The notes beneath the pieces are model-generated. The model searched no databases. It saw only the letters and a list, made by a program, of their open reading frames with translations, and was not told the DNA's origin. From assembly GCF_001580455.1 (NCBI RefSeq), contig NZ_CP010951.1, forward strand, positions 682,001 to 746,000: a stretch of 64,000 nucleotides of DNA, given 5' to 3'. Positions 1-8,186 of this stretch are shown piece after piece. Both the position numbers and the translations under genes were made by a program. This DNA is from Ramlibacter tataouinensis. GTDB taxonomy: Bacteria; Pseudomonadota; Gammaproteobacteria; Burkholderiales; Burkholderiaceae_C. Every line of letters begins with the position of its first letter. Position 1 is the stretch's first letter.

Positions 1-363
1 GCCCGCCGCCAGCAGGTGCGCGCGCGCTACGACCGCGAGCTCGCCGCCCTGCCGCTGGTGCTGCCGCCGGCCGACGAGGACGGCCGCTCGGCGCTGCACC
101 TGTACCCGGTGCAGCTGCCCAAGGGGCAGGAGGCGCGCCGCACCGCGGTGTTCGAGGGCCTGCGGCGCCGCGGCATCGGCGTCAACGTCCACTACATCCC
201 GATCCACACGCAGCCCTACTACCGGGCGCTGGGCTTTTCGCGCGGCGATTTCCCGGCTGCGGAAAGCTACTACGAGCGCGCCTTCAGCCTGCCCATGCAC
301 GCCGGACTCACCGACGACGAGGTGACCCAGGTGATCGAGGCCCTGCGCGCCGAGCTCGCCTGA
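1..363 (+). CDS. pseC: Pseudaminic acid pathway aminotransferase PseC, C-terminal part
   Basis: This is the last 120 codons of a DegT/DnrJ/EryC1/StrS family PLP aminotransferase; the start and the catalytic lysine lie outside the window. The visible part has the family's C-terminal signature, with HLYPVQL near the beginning and VNVHYIPIHTQPYY in the middle, which is typical of UDP-4-amino-4,6-dideoxy-N-acetyl-beta-L-altrosamine transaminases. That enzyme aminates the 4-keto sugar nucleotide made by PseB, the second step of pseudaminic acid synthesis. PseG- and PseI-like genes downstream support the assignment. The stop shares one base with the next gene's ATG (TGATG), so the operon runs in from the left. 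A related 4-aminotransferase of another nonulosonate pathway cannot be excluded. Confidence 0.85.
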   Translation, partial: ARRQQVRARYDRELAALPLVLPPADEDGRSALHLYPVQLPKGQEARRTAVFEGLRRRGIGVNVHYIPIHTQPYYRALGFSRGDFPAAESYYERAFSLPMHAGLTDDEVTQVIEALRAELA

Positions 364-1250
364 TGCAACAGCTCGTGCTCGGCACGGCCCAGTTCGGGCT
401 GGACTACGGCGTCACCAATGCGCGCGGGCGCGTGCCCGAAACCGAAACGGCGCAGCTGCTGGACCAAGCCTGGGCGGGCGGCGTCCGGCTGCTGGACACC
501 GCGCGCGCCTACGGTGATTCCGAGCAGGTGCTCGGCTCGCTGCTGCCGGCCACGGGCCGCGCCTGGCGCGTGATCACCAAGACCCTGCCCCTGCGCAGCG
601 GGCAGGTGGACCGGGCCGGCGTGGCGGCAGTCGATGCGGCCTTCGCCGAATCCCTGCAGCGCCTGGGCCAGTCTCAGGTCGACGCCCTGCTGGTGCACCA
701 GGCGCAGGACCTGCTGGTTCCCGGCGGTGACGCGCTCTACGCGTGGATGAGAGAGCAAAAGCAACGCGGTCTCGCCCGCCGCATCGGCGCCTCGGTGTAC
801 GACGGGCAGGAGATCGCCGCGCTGCTCGACCGGTTCGAGCTCGATGTCGTCCAGCTGCCTTCGAACATCGCCGACCAGCGCCTGCTGCAGGACGGCAGCG
901 CCCAACGCCTGCACGCGGCCGGCGTGGAAATCCACGTGCGTTCGCTGTTCCTGCAGGGCGTGCTGCTCGCGCCCGCCGCCTTTGCCGCCGACCGCTTTGG
1001 TGCACAGGCCGCCTGGCTGGTGGATTTCCACCGGGAGTGCGTCCAGCGCGGTGTCACGCCGCAGCAGGCCTGCCTCGGGTACTTCCGCCATCACGCGCAG
1101 TTCTCGGCCGCCGTGGTGGGCGTGTCCCATCCGGGCGAGCTCGGCGAACTGCTCGCCGCCTGGGACGGCGCGCCGTCCATGGACTGGTCCGGATGGGCGG
1201 TGGACAATACCGCCTTTACCGATCCCCGACTCTGGAAGCCGCGTTCTTGA
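363..1250 (+). CDS. Aldo/keto reductase of the nonulosonate cluster
   Basis: A 295-residue aldo/keto reductase-like TIM barrel. Visible signatures are LGTAQFGLDYG at the N-terminus, LLDTARAYGDSEQVLG with the family Asp and Tyr near residues 43-48, DALLVHQ in the middle, and a C-terminal AAVVGVSHPGEL cofactor-binding segment. The family reduces carbonyls with NADPH. Members of this short type often sit in pse/leg gene clusters next to an SpsF-like cytidylyltransferase, but their substrate there is not established, so a role in modifying a sugar intermediate is inference. It is translationally coupled on both sides: TGATG with pseC and a TTGA overlap with the next gene. Confidence 0.8.
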   Translation: MQQLVLGTAQFGLDYGVTNARGRVPETETAQLLDQAWAGGVRLLDTARAYGDSEQVLGSLLPATGRAWRVITKTLPLRSGQVDRAGVAAVDAAFAESLQRLGQSQVDALLVHQAQDLLVPGGDALYAWMREQKQRGLARRIGASVYDGQEIAALLDRFELDVVQLPSNIADQRLLQDGSAQRLHAAGVEIHVRSLFLQGVLLAPAAFAADRFGAQAAWLVDFHRECVQRGVTPQQACLGYFRHHAQFSAAVVGVSHPGELGELLAAWDGAPSMDWSGWAVDNTAFTDPRLWKPRS

Positions 1251-2026
1251 ATTCCCCGGCCCGACCGACCGTCGCCATCGTCCAGGCTCGCATGAGCTCG
1301 ACCCGTCTGCCCGGCAAGGTGCTGCTGCGAAGCTGCGGCAAGCCGTTGCTGCAACACCTGATCGAGCGCGCCCGGCGGTGCCCGCAGATCGACCAGCTGG
1401 TCGTGGCCACCAGCACCGATGCCAGCGACGATCCGCTGCAGTCGCTGTGCGACGGACTGGGCGTGCCCTGCCATCGCGGCAGCCTCGACGACGTGCTGGA
1501 CCGCTTCATGGGCGCCGCGCGCCCCTTGGCCCCCGGCTGGGTGGTGCGGCTCACGGGCGACTGCCCGCTGATCGACCCCGACGTCATCGGCCGTGTGGTC
1601 TCGGCTGCGCGCGAGCCGGGCGTGGACTATGCGTCCAATGCGCTGGTGCCCACCTTCCCCGACGGGCTCGATGTGGAATGCATGCGCGCCGAGGTGCTGG
1701 AACAGGCCTGGCGCGAGGCCCGCAAGCCCAGCGAGCGCGAGCACGTGACCCCCTTCATCCACACCCAGCCCGAGCGTTTTGCATTGCGGCAGGTGCGCCA
1801 GGAGGCCGACCTGTCGGCGCTGCGCTGGACGGTGGACGAGCCGAGCGACTTCGTCTTCGTCTCGCAGGTGTTCGAGCACCTGTACCCTGTGCAACCCGAC
1901 TTCCGCATGAACGACGTGCTGGAGTTGCTGCGGCGCGAGCCGCGACTGGCCCGCATCAACACCGGCCTGGCGCGAAACGAAGGCTACGCGCGTTCGCTGG
2001 CGGCCGAGGCGGGGGCGGCGGCATGA
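1247..2026 (+). CDS. SpsF-like cytidylyltransferase (sugar activation)
   Basis: A 259-residue nucleotidyltransferase of the cytidylyltransferase family (PF02348 type). The N-terminal loop VAIVQARMSSTRLPGKVL binds the nucleotide, and VVRLTGDCPLIDP carries the metal-binding acidic residues. It resembles spore-coat SpsF proteins more than Campylobacter PseF. No other CMP-sugar synthetase is visible in the cluster, so it probably activates the nonulosonate to its CMP form; that is inference. I place the start at TTG 1247, because it overlaps the stop of the reductase as TTGA and precedes the conserved PTVAIVQARM directly. No ATG lies between the upstream stop and this motif. Confidence 0.8.
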   Translation: MNSPARPTVAIVQARMSSTRLPGKVLLRSCGKPLLQHLIERARRCPQIDQLVVATSTDASDDPLQSLCDGLGVPCHRGSLDDVLDRFMGAARPLAPGWVVRLTGDCPLIDPDVIGRVVSAAREPGVDYASNALVPTFPDGLDVECMRAEVLEQAWREARKPSEREHVTPFIHTQPERFALRQVRQEADLSALRWTVDEPSDFVFVSQVFEHLYPVQPDFRMNDVLELLRREPRLARINTGLARNEGYARSLAAEAGAAA

Positions 2027-2697
2027 GCACGACTTCACAGCGCGACATCTTCCTGGGCGGCGAAGGCGACGCCTACTTCCAGCGCAACGCCGGCGGGTAT
2101 GCCGCTTCGAATGCCGGCCGGGTCAGCTTGCCCCTGTCGGTGATCGAGCGCTATCTCCAGCCCGGTGCGCGCGTGCTGGAAATCGGCTGCGCCAATGGCC
2201 TCAACCTGGAGTCGCTGCGGCAGCGCGCGGGCGTGCAAGGCAGCGGCGTCGATCCTTCCGCCACGGCCATCCAGGCCGGCCAGCGTGACTTCCCGGCGCT
2301 CGAACTGGCCGTGGGCACCGCCGACGCGCTTCCCTTCGCCGATGCCTCGTTCGACCTGGTCTGGTTCGGCTTCTGCCTCTACGTCACCGACCGCGCCCTG
2401 CTGCCGCGCGTGGTGGCGGAAGCCGACCGTGTGCTCAAGAGCGGCGGCTACCTCGCCATCGTCGATTTCGATCCCGGCCTGCCGGTGCGGCGGCGCTACA
2501 GCCATGCCGCGGGCGTGAGCAGCTACAAGACCGACCACGCCCGCATGTTCCTCGGTTTCCCCCAGTACGTGCTGGTGGAGAAACGCTCCTTTTCCCATCA
2601 CGCCGACAGCTTCGACACCGACGCGGGCGAACGTCTCGCGATCCAGGTCCTTTACAAGGACATCAACGCCGGCTATGCGGCGATAGACGAAAGATGA
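2023..2697 (+). CDS. Class I SAM-dependent methyltransferase
   Basis: A 224-residue methyltransferase. Motif I is VLEIGCANGLNL near residue 50, followed by an acidic residue ending the second strand and by DALPFADASFDLVWFGFCLY, the post-I and motif II region of Methyltransf_11-type enzymes. VLKSGGYLAIVDFDPG is the motif III strand. It starts at an ATGA overlap with the cytidylyltransferase and ends at an ATGA overlap with the aminotransferase, so it is part of the sugar operon. Its likely job is O- or N-methylation of the nonulosonate or of a precursor; the acceptor cannot be read from sequence. Confidence 0.8.
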   Translation: MSTTSQRDIFLGGEGDAYFQRNAGGYAASNAGRVSLPLSVIERYLQPGARVLEIGCANGLNLESLRQRAGVQGSGVDPSATAIQAGQRDFPALELAVGTADALPFADASFDLVWFGFCLYVTDRALLPRVVAEADRVLKSGGYLAIVDFDPGLPVRRRYSHAAGVSSYKTDHARMFLGFPQYVLVEKRSFSHHADSFDTDAGERLAIQVLYKDINAGYAAIDER

Positions 2698-3977
2698 ACC
2701 GATACAGTCAATCGGAGGCGCTGCTGGCGCGTGCCGAAAAAGTCATTCCGCTGGGCGCGCAGACCTTCAGCAAGAGCCGCACGCAGTTTCCCCACGGCGT
2801 CTCGCCCTATTTCGCCGAACGGGCCCTGGGCAGCCGCGTGTGGGACGCCGACGGCAACGAATACCTCGACCTGATCAACGCACTGTGCTCGGTGACCCTG
2901 GGCCACTGCGATCCGGATGTCACGGCCGCCGTCGAGCGGCAGTTGCAGCGCGGAACCATCTTCTCGCTCAGCAGTGAACTGGAGATCCAGGTCGCCGAGA
3001 AGCTGGTCGAGCTGGTGCCCTGCGCCGAGAAAGTGCGCTTCGGCAAGAACGGCTCGGACGCGACCTCGGGTGCGATCCGCATCGCGCGCGCCTATACGCG
3101 GCGCGAGCGCGTGGCCGTGTGCGGCTATCACGGCTGGCAGGACTGGTACATCGGCTCCACCGCCCGTCACCTCGGGGTGCCCGAGGCCGTGCGGGCCCTG
3201 ACCCACACCTGGATGTACAACGAGCCCGCTTCGCTGGAGAAACTGTTCACCGAGCATCCCGGCGAGTTCGCGGCGGTCATCCTCGAGCCCATGAACGTGG
3301 CCTGGCCGAAGCCCGGCTTCCTGCAGGAAGTGCAGGCCCTGTGCCGTCGCCATGGCGCCGTGCTGGTGTTCGACGAAACGATCACCGGCTTTCGCTACGC
3401 CAAGGGCGGCGCGCAGGAATTGTTCGGCGTCACGCCCGATCTCGCCACCTTCGGCAAGGGCCTGGCCAACGGCTACCCGGTGTCGGCCGTGGCGGGCCGG
3501 GCCGAGGTGATGAAACTGATGGAGGAGGTGTTCTTCTCCTTCACATTCGGCGGCGAGACGCTGTCGCTGGCGGCCGCGCTCGCCACCCTGGACAAGCTGG
3601 AGCGCGAACCGGTCATCGCCACGATGGCCGCGCGCGGCGAGCGCCTGCTGAAGGACACGCAGGCGCTGATCGACCGCCACGGGCTGGCCGACGTGTTCTC
3701 GCTGGCCGGCCATCCGACCTGGTCGTTCCTGCAATTCCAGGACGCGCGCGGCCACAGCATGTGGGAGATCAAGACCCTGTTCATGCAGGAGATGCTCAAG
3801 CGCGGCGTGCTCAGCTACGGCACGCACAACATGAGCTATGCGCACAGCGAGGCCGACCTGGACCGCTTGAAGGCGGTGTACGACGAGGTGTTCGGCGTCA
3901 TCACGCGCGGCCTCGGATCGAGTATCCGCCCCATGCTCGAGTGCGAAGTGCTGGAGCCTCTGTTCCGGGTGCGCTGA
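2694..3977 (+). CDS. Class III aminotransferase, glutamate-1-semialdehyde aminomutase-like
   Basis: A 427-residue fold type I PLP enzyme of the class III / GSA aminomutase family. The PLP-binding Asp is in VFDETITGF (about D227) and the Schiff-base lysine is in TFGKGLANGYP (about K255). KNGSDATSGAIRIARAYT near residue 120 binds the phosphate. True HemL belongs to tetrapyrrole synthesis, but this copy sits inside a nonulosonate cluster between a methyltransferase and PseG, so I infer that it aminates or isomerises a sugar or a small substituent such as an N-acyl group donor. Its start overlaps the previous stop (ATGA). Confidence 0.8.
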   Translation: MNRYSQSEALLARAEKVIPLGAQTFSKSRTQFPHGVSPYFAERALGSRVWDADGNEYLDLINALCSVTLGHCDPDVTAAVERQLQRGTIFSLSSELEIQVAEKLVELVPCAEKVRFGKNGSDATSGAIRIARAYTRRERVAVCGYHGWQDWYIGSTARHLGVPEAVRALTHTWMYNEPASLEKLFTEHPGEFAAVILEPMNVAWPKPGFLQEVQALCRRHGAVLVFDETITGFRYAKGGAQELFGVTPDLATFGKGLANGYPVSAVAGRAEVMKLMEEVFFSFTFGGETLSLAAALATLDKLEREPVIATMAARGERLLKDTQALIDRHGLADVFSLAGHPTWSFLQFQDARGHSMWEIKTLFMQEMLKRGVLSYGTHNMSYAHSEADLDRLKAVYDEVFGVITRGLGSSIRPMLECEVLEPLFRVR

Positions 3978-3992
3978 TGGCAGGGCACTAGC

Positions 3993-5537
3993 ATGCGCAT
4001 TGCCCTGCGGACGGACGCTTCCCGCCGCATCGGCACCGGCCACCTGCGCCGCTGCATCTCGCTGGCGCAGGCCCTGCAGCAAGAAGGCGCGCAGTTGCTG
4101 TTCGTCGGCAGGCCGCACGACGAGGTCAGCCAGCTCATCGCCGACACCGGGCTGCCGCACGCATGGCTGCCGGCGCCGGCCGGATGCACGCCCGACGCGA
4201 ACGATCCGCCGCACGCCGCCTGGGCCGCGTGCTCGTGGTCGCAGGACGCCGGCGAAACCATTGGCGCGCTGCGCGACTTTCGGCCCGACTGGGTGCTGGT
4301 GGACCACTACGCCTTCGATGCGCGCTGGCATGCGCGGGTCGCGCAGGACCTCGCTTGCCGTGTCGCCGTCATCGACGACCTGGCTGACCGGCCCATCGCC
4401 GCCGCCTTGCTGGTCGACCAGAACCTGGCCGACCACGCGCTCAAGTACGCGGGCCGGATCGCCGCCGGCACGCGCCTGCTCGGCGGCCCGCGCTATGCGC
4501 TGCTGGCGCCGCCGTACCGCGACGCCAAGCGCTACCGATTTCGCCGCCAGGCGGCCAGCATCGGCATCTTCATGGGCGGGGCCGACCCGCTCGACTTCAG
4601 CTCGCGCGCCCTGCTCGCCTGCCGCGAGCAAGCGGGCTTCCAGGGCGAGATCGAGCTGGTGTCCTCGTCGCGCAATCCGCACCTGGACCGCCACCTCGAA
4701 CTGGCGCGCCGATGGCCGGGCACGCGGGTGCTGTGCGATGCGCCCGAGCTGTCCGGATTCTTCGCCCGGCACGACCTGCAGATCGGCTCGGGCGGTGTGG
4801 CCGCCTGGGAGCGCTGCTGCCTGGGCGCGCCCACGCTGGCGATCCAGATCGCGGAGAACCAGCGCGCGGTGCTGCCGCAGCTGGCGGCGCTGGGCGCCAT
4901 CGAGTGGCTGGCCGCCGGGGACCCGGACGAACGCGCGCTGGGCGCGGCCGTGCAGGCGCTGGTGCAGTCGCCGCGCCGCCGGCTGGCGCTGGTGCGCGGC
5001 ACCCGCGAGCTGGTGGACGGCCTGGGCAGCGCCCGCGTGGCCGCCGCGCTGGCCCTGTCCGCCGGCGCACCGCTGGCCTGGCGCAATGCCGAAGCCGGCG
5101 ACGAGACCCTGCTGCTGCACTGGGCCAATGACCCCGAGGCGCGCCGCCATGCCCTCAACCCCGGCGCGATCGCGCCGCGCGGGCACCACCTGTGGTTCAG
5201 CGCGCGGCTGGCGCGGCCCGCCGACTGCCGCATCCTGATCGCGCGCTCGCCGGCCGGTACGCCGGTCGGGCAGGTCCGCTTCGAGCGCGAGGGCTCGAGC
5301 TGGACGGTGAGCTATTCGCTCGATGCGGCGTTCCGGGGCCTGCGGCTGGCGCGCCCCCTGCTCGAAGGCGCCATCGCGGCGCTGCGCGCCGCCGTCCCCT
5401 CACCCGCGCTGGTGGCCTGGGTGAAGCCCGATAATGCAGCCTCATTGCAGATTTTTCGCGGGATGGGCTTCCAGGAAGCCCTTGCCTCGCACCAAGGTGT
5501 GGACTGCCATCGGTTCGAACTTCACTTGGTGAACTGA
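3993..5537 (+). CDS. pseG: PseG UDP-sugar hydrolase fused to a GNAT acetyltransferase (PseH-like)
   Basis: A 514-residue two-domain protein. Residues 1-350 are PseG-like: a GT-B fold hydrolase that removes UDP from UDP-2,4-diacetamido-2,4,6-trideoxy-beta-L-altropyranose. The GTGH motif puts His at position 17, the position of the essential His in Campylobacter PseG. Residues 360-510 form a GNAT acetyltransferase, with WANDPEARRHALNPG, GQVRFERE and the C-terminal strand VAWVKPDNAASLQIFRGMGF. PseH, the N-acetyltransferase of the step just before PseG, is also a GNAT protein, so the fusion joins two consecutive steps. The ATG at 3993 has only a weak ribosome-binding site. Fusion of pseG and pseH is inferred from domain order; the acetyl acceptor is not shown. 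Confidence 0.87.
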   Translation: MRIALRTDASRRIGTGHLRRCISLAQALQQEGAQLLFVGRPHDEVSQLIADTGLPHAWLPAPAGCTPDANDPPHAAWAACSWSQDAGETIGALRDFRPDWVLVDHYAFDARWHARVAQDLACRVAVIDDLADRPIAAALLVDQNLADHALKYAGRIAAGTRLLGGPRYALLAPPYRDAKRYRFRRQAASIGIFMGGADPLDFSSRALLACREQAGFQGEIELVSSSRNPHLDRHLELARRWPGTRVLCDAPELSGFFARHDLQIGSGGVAAWERCCLGAPTLAIQIAENQRAVLPQLAALGAIEWLAAGDPDERALGAAVQALVQSPRRRLALVRGTRELVDGLGSARVAAALALSAGAPLAWRNAEAGDETLLLHWANDPEARRHALNPGAIAPRGHHLWFSARLARPADCRILIARSPAGTPVGQVRFEREGSSWTVSYSLDAAFRGLRLARPLLEGAIAALRAAVPSPALVAWVKPDNAASLQIFRGMGFQEALASHQGVDCHRFELHLVN

Positions 5538-5548
5538 GCGAACAAAAC

Positions 5549-6598
5549 ATGGGTTTCTCAATCGCGGGGCGGCCGATCGGGCCCGATGCTCCTCCTTTCG
5601 TGATCGCCGAAATGTCCGGCAATCACAACCAGTCGCTCGAGCGGGCGCTGCAGATCGTGGACGCCGCGGCGGCCAGTGGCGCGCACGCGCTGAAGATCCA
5701 GACCTACACCGCCGATTCGATGACGCTGGACATCGCGCAAGGCGAGTTCGCCATCAGCGACCCCACAAGCCTGTGGAACGGCCGCACCCTGTACGAGCTG
5801 TACCAGGAAGCCGCGACGCCCTACGACTGGCACCGGCCGATCTTCGAGCGCTGCCGCGAGAAGGGCCTGGTCTGCTTCTCGACGCCCTTCGACGCCGCGG
5901 CCGTCGATTTCCTCGAATCCCTCGGCGCGCCGGCCTACAAGATCGCCTCGTTCGAGAACGTCGACCTGCCGCTGATCGCCAAGGCGGCGTCCACCGGCAA
6001 GCCGCTGATCGTCTCGACCGGCATGGCGAGCGTGGCCGAGATCGACGAGGCCGTGCGGGCCGCGCGCGACGCCGGCTGCCGCGACCTGGTGCTGCTCAAG
6101 TGCACCAGCACCTACCCGGCGACGCCGCAGAACACCAACATCACGACCATCCCGCACATGCGCAGCCTGTTCGGCTGCGAGGTGGGCCTGAGCGACCACA
6201 CCATGGGCACCGGCGTCGCGGTCGCGGCCGTCGCACTGGGCGCGACCGTGGTGGAAAAGCACTTCACGCTGGCGCGCGCCGATGGCGGCGTGGACAGCAC
6301 TTTCTCGCTGGAGCCGGCTGAAATGGCCGCGCTGGTCACCGAAACGCGGCGCGCCTGGGAAGCACTGGGCCAGGTGAGCTACGGACCCACGGCCGCCGAG
6401 CAGAAGTCGCTGCAGTTCCGCCGCTCGCTCTATGTGGTGGCCGACCTCCCGGCCGGCACCCGGCTCAGCGCCGAGAACGTGCGCGCCATACGGCCAGGAT
6501 CGGGGCTGCCGCCCAAGTTCCTGGGCCAGGTGATCGGCCGCGCGGTGGCGCGGGCGGTCAAGCGCGGCACGCCCGTGACCTGGGACCTCTTCGCATGA
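5549..6598 (+). CDS. pseI: Pseudaminic acid synthase (NeuB family)
   Basis: A 349-residue sialic-acid-synthase family enzyme that condenses phosphoenolpyruvate with the 6-deoxy-diacetamido hexose released by PseG to form the nine-carbon acid. The NeuB barrel spans about residues 15-270. It begins with VIAEMSGNHNQSLERAL and carries FSTPFDAAAVDFLESLG, LLKCTSTYPA, GLSDHTMG and VVEKHFTLARADGGVDSTFS. The C-terminal SAF domain (about 285-349) is typical of the family. The motif set fits PseI better than NeuB or LegI. It lies 11 bases after pseG and overlaps the next gene by ATGA. Confidence 0.9.
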   Translation: MGFSIAGRPIGPDAPPFVIAEMSGNHNQSLERALQIVDAAAASGAHALKIQTYTADSMTLDIAQGEFAISDPTSLWNGRTLYELYQEAATPYDWHRPIFERCREKGLVCFSTPFDAAAVDFLESLGAPAYKIASFENVDLPLIAKAASTGKPLIVSTGMASVAEIDEAVRAARDAGCRDLVLLKCTSTYPATPQNTNITTIPHMRSLFGCEVGLSDHTMGTGVAVAAVALGATVVEKHFTLARADGGVDSTFSLEPAEMAALVTETRRAWEALGQVSYGPTAAEQKSLQFRRSLYVVADLPAGTRLSAENVRAIRPGSGLPPKFLGQVIGRAVARAVKRGTPVTWDLFA

Positions 6599-8178
6599 GG
6601 ATCGGGTTTGCTTCGGTCTACGCCTGGCGCCCCCATGTCGAACACCTGATGTTCCTTGCCGGCCTTGCGCGCCAGGCCGGCCATGAGACCGTCTTCCTGG
6701 CCTGCGACGCCGACCTGCCCGCCTGCTACACGCGCGAACTGCGCGACGTGCGGCCGGACTGGATGGAATGCCTGTTCTGCCGGGTCGGCGGCGTGCGGTC
6801 GTTCACCGCCAGCGGCGTGAGCTCCATCGGCGCGCTGGACAGCGCAGATTCGCGCCCGGAACCGGCGCAGGCGCTCGAGTGGGCCGCCTCCAGCGCCAGC
6901 ACGCTGGGGCGCTTCGAGTCGGCCGAGGACTACCGCAGCGCCGAATTCGCCGCGCTGCGCGGGCGGCTGGCGCCTTCGGTGCAGCGGGCCTACAGCGCGG
7001 CGCGCCAGTGGATCGCGCGCGAGCGGCTGGACGCCGTGTGCGTGTTCAACGGCCGCATGGACGCCACCCGGGCCATCTTCGAAGCCGCGCGGGACAGCGG
7101 CAAGCGCGTGATCAGCCTGGAGCGCAGCTGGTTCGGCGACGGCCTGCAGCTGCTGCCCGACGAGAACTGCCTGGGCCTTCGCTCGGTGCACGCGCTGGTG
7201 GACGAGTGGTCCTTCCGGCCGCTGACGCGCGCGCAGGCGCTGCACGCGGCCGGCCGCGTCGCTGCCCGGCTGACACGCACCAATACCACCGAATGGCGGG
7301 CCTACAACACCCAGGCCGCGCGCGCGGCCTGGCCGGTCGAGGGCGGGCGGCGCAAGCTGCTGCTGCTGCCGGGCAGCCTCAACGAGATCTGGGGCGATCC
7401 CGGCTGGGAGTCGGCCTGGCGCGATCCCACCGACGCCTACGACGCGATCATGGAGCGCTTGGGCCTGTCGCCGCAGGACCTGGTGCTGCGCTGCCATCCC
7501 AACTGGGGCGAGCGCATCGGCAAGAACGACGGACGGCTGCCCGAGCGCCACTACACCGACTGGGCGCGCGCGCGCGGCATCCACGTCATCGCCAGCGCCG
7601 ACAGCACCAGCACCATGGACCTGATCGCGCACTGCGATGCGATCGTGGTCGCCAGCGGCAGCGCCGCGCTCGAAGCGGCCGCCATGGGCAAGCAGGTGAT
7701 CGCCACCGCGCCGTCGATCTACCAGGAAGCCGGCTTCCGGACCGACGCGTCCGATCCTGCGCGGCTGCAGGAGCTCGTGCTGCAGGTCGAGCTGCCGGCG
7801 CAGCAGCAGGCCGCCGCCCAGCGGCGCGCACGCCGGCTGGCGCTGCGCTTTTGCTACGCGATGTCGCGCCGCCTGCCGCAGTACGCGCAGCAGGTGCGCG
7901 CCCTGTCGTCCTCGGCCTACCGCTACGCCCCCGGCGCCGATCCGCAGCGTTTCCTCGAACTGGTACGCACCGGCCAGCTGAAGGCCGACGACGCGTCCTT
8001 CGCCGACAGCGAGGCCGCGGAAGACGAGGTGCTGGTGCAGATGGAACGCGGCGAGTGGCGCGCGCTGGTGGCGCCGCCGGCCGCCGATGCCGACGACCCC
8101 TCGGTGCGCGTGAACCGGCGCTGGCTCCTGCGGCCCATCGACTACATCCGGGAAAAGATGCCCGTGGGCGACCGTTGA
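6595..8178 (+). CDS. Putative GT-B-like glycosyltransferase, candidate nonulosonate transferase
   Basis: A 527-residue protein that I cannot assign to a named family with certainty. The N-terminal half begins MRIGFASVYAWRPHVEHL and looks like a Rossmann domain of a GT-B enzyme, with FNGRMDATRAIFEAAR and VISLERSWFGDG in the middle. The second half has KLLLLPGSLNEIWG, LVLRCHPNWGERIG and the donor-binding segment DAIVVASGSAALEAAAMGKQVIA, a pattern shared with capsule-synthesis and Kdo-transferase-like proteins. The C-terminal 90 residues are acidic and unlike either domain. There is no signal peptide or membrane segment. Placed directly after pseI (ATGA overlap) and before the flippase, it is the best candidate for the enzyme that moves the CMP-sugar onto the growing glycan; this is inference. 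Confidence 0.6.
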   Translation: MRIGFASVYAWRPHVEHLMFLAGLARQAGHETVFLACDADLPACYTRELRDVRPDWMECLFCRVGGVRSFTASGVSSIGALDSADSRPEPAQALEWAASSASTLGRFESAEDYRSAEFAALRGRLAPSVQRAYSAARQWIARERLDAVCVFNGRMDATRAIFEAARDSGKRVISLERSWFGDGLQLLPDENCLGLRSVHALVDEWSFRPLTRAQALHAAGRVAARLTRTNTTEWRAYNTQAARAAWPVEGGRRKLLLLPGSLNEIWGDPGWESAWRDPTDAYDAIMERLGLSPQDLVLRCHPNWGERIGKNDGRLPERHYTDWARARGIHVIASADSTSTMDLIAHCDAIVVASGSAALEAAAMGKQVIATAPSIYQEAGFRTDASDPARLQELVLQVELPAQQQAAAQRRARRLALRFCYAMSRRLPQYAQQVRALSSSAYRYAPGADPQRFLELVRTGQLKADDASFADSEAAEDEVLVQMERGEWRALVAPPAADADDPSVRVNRRWLLRPIDYIREKMPVGDR

Positions 8179-8186
8179 AGCCGCCG

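Noticed and set aside
2694..3977. hemL (glutamate-1-semialdehyde aminomutase) for haem synthesis
   Set aside because: The fold matches, but the gene is embedded in and coupled to a nonulosonate cluster. The haem genes of the window (hemA, hemC, hemD) lie far away.
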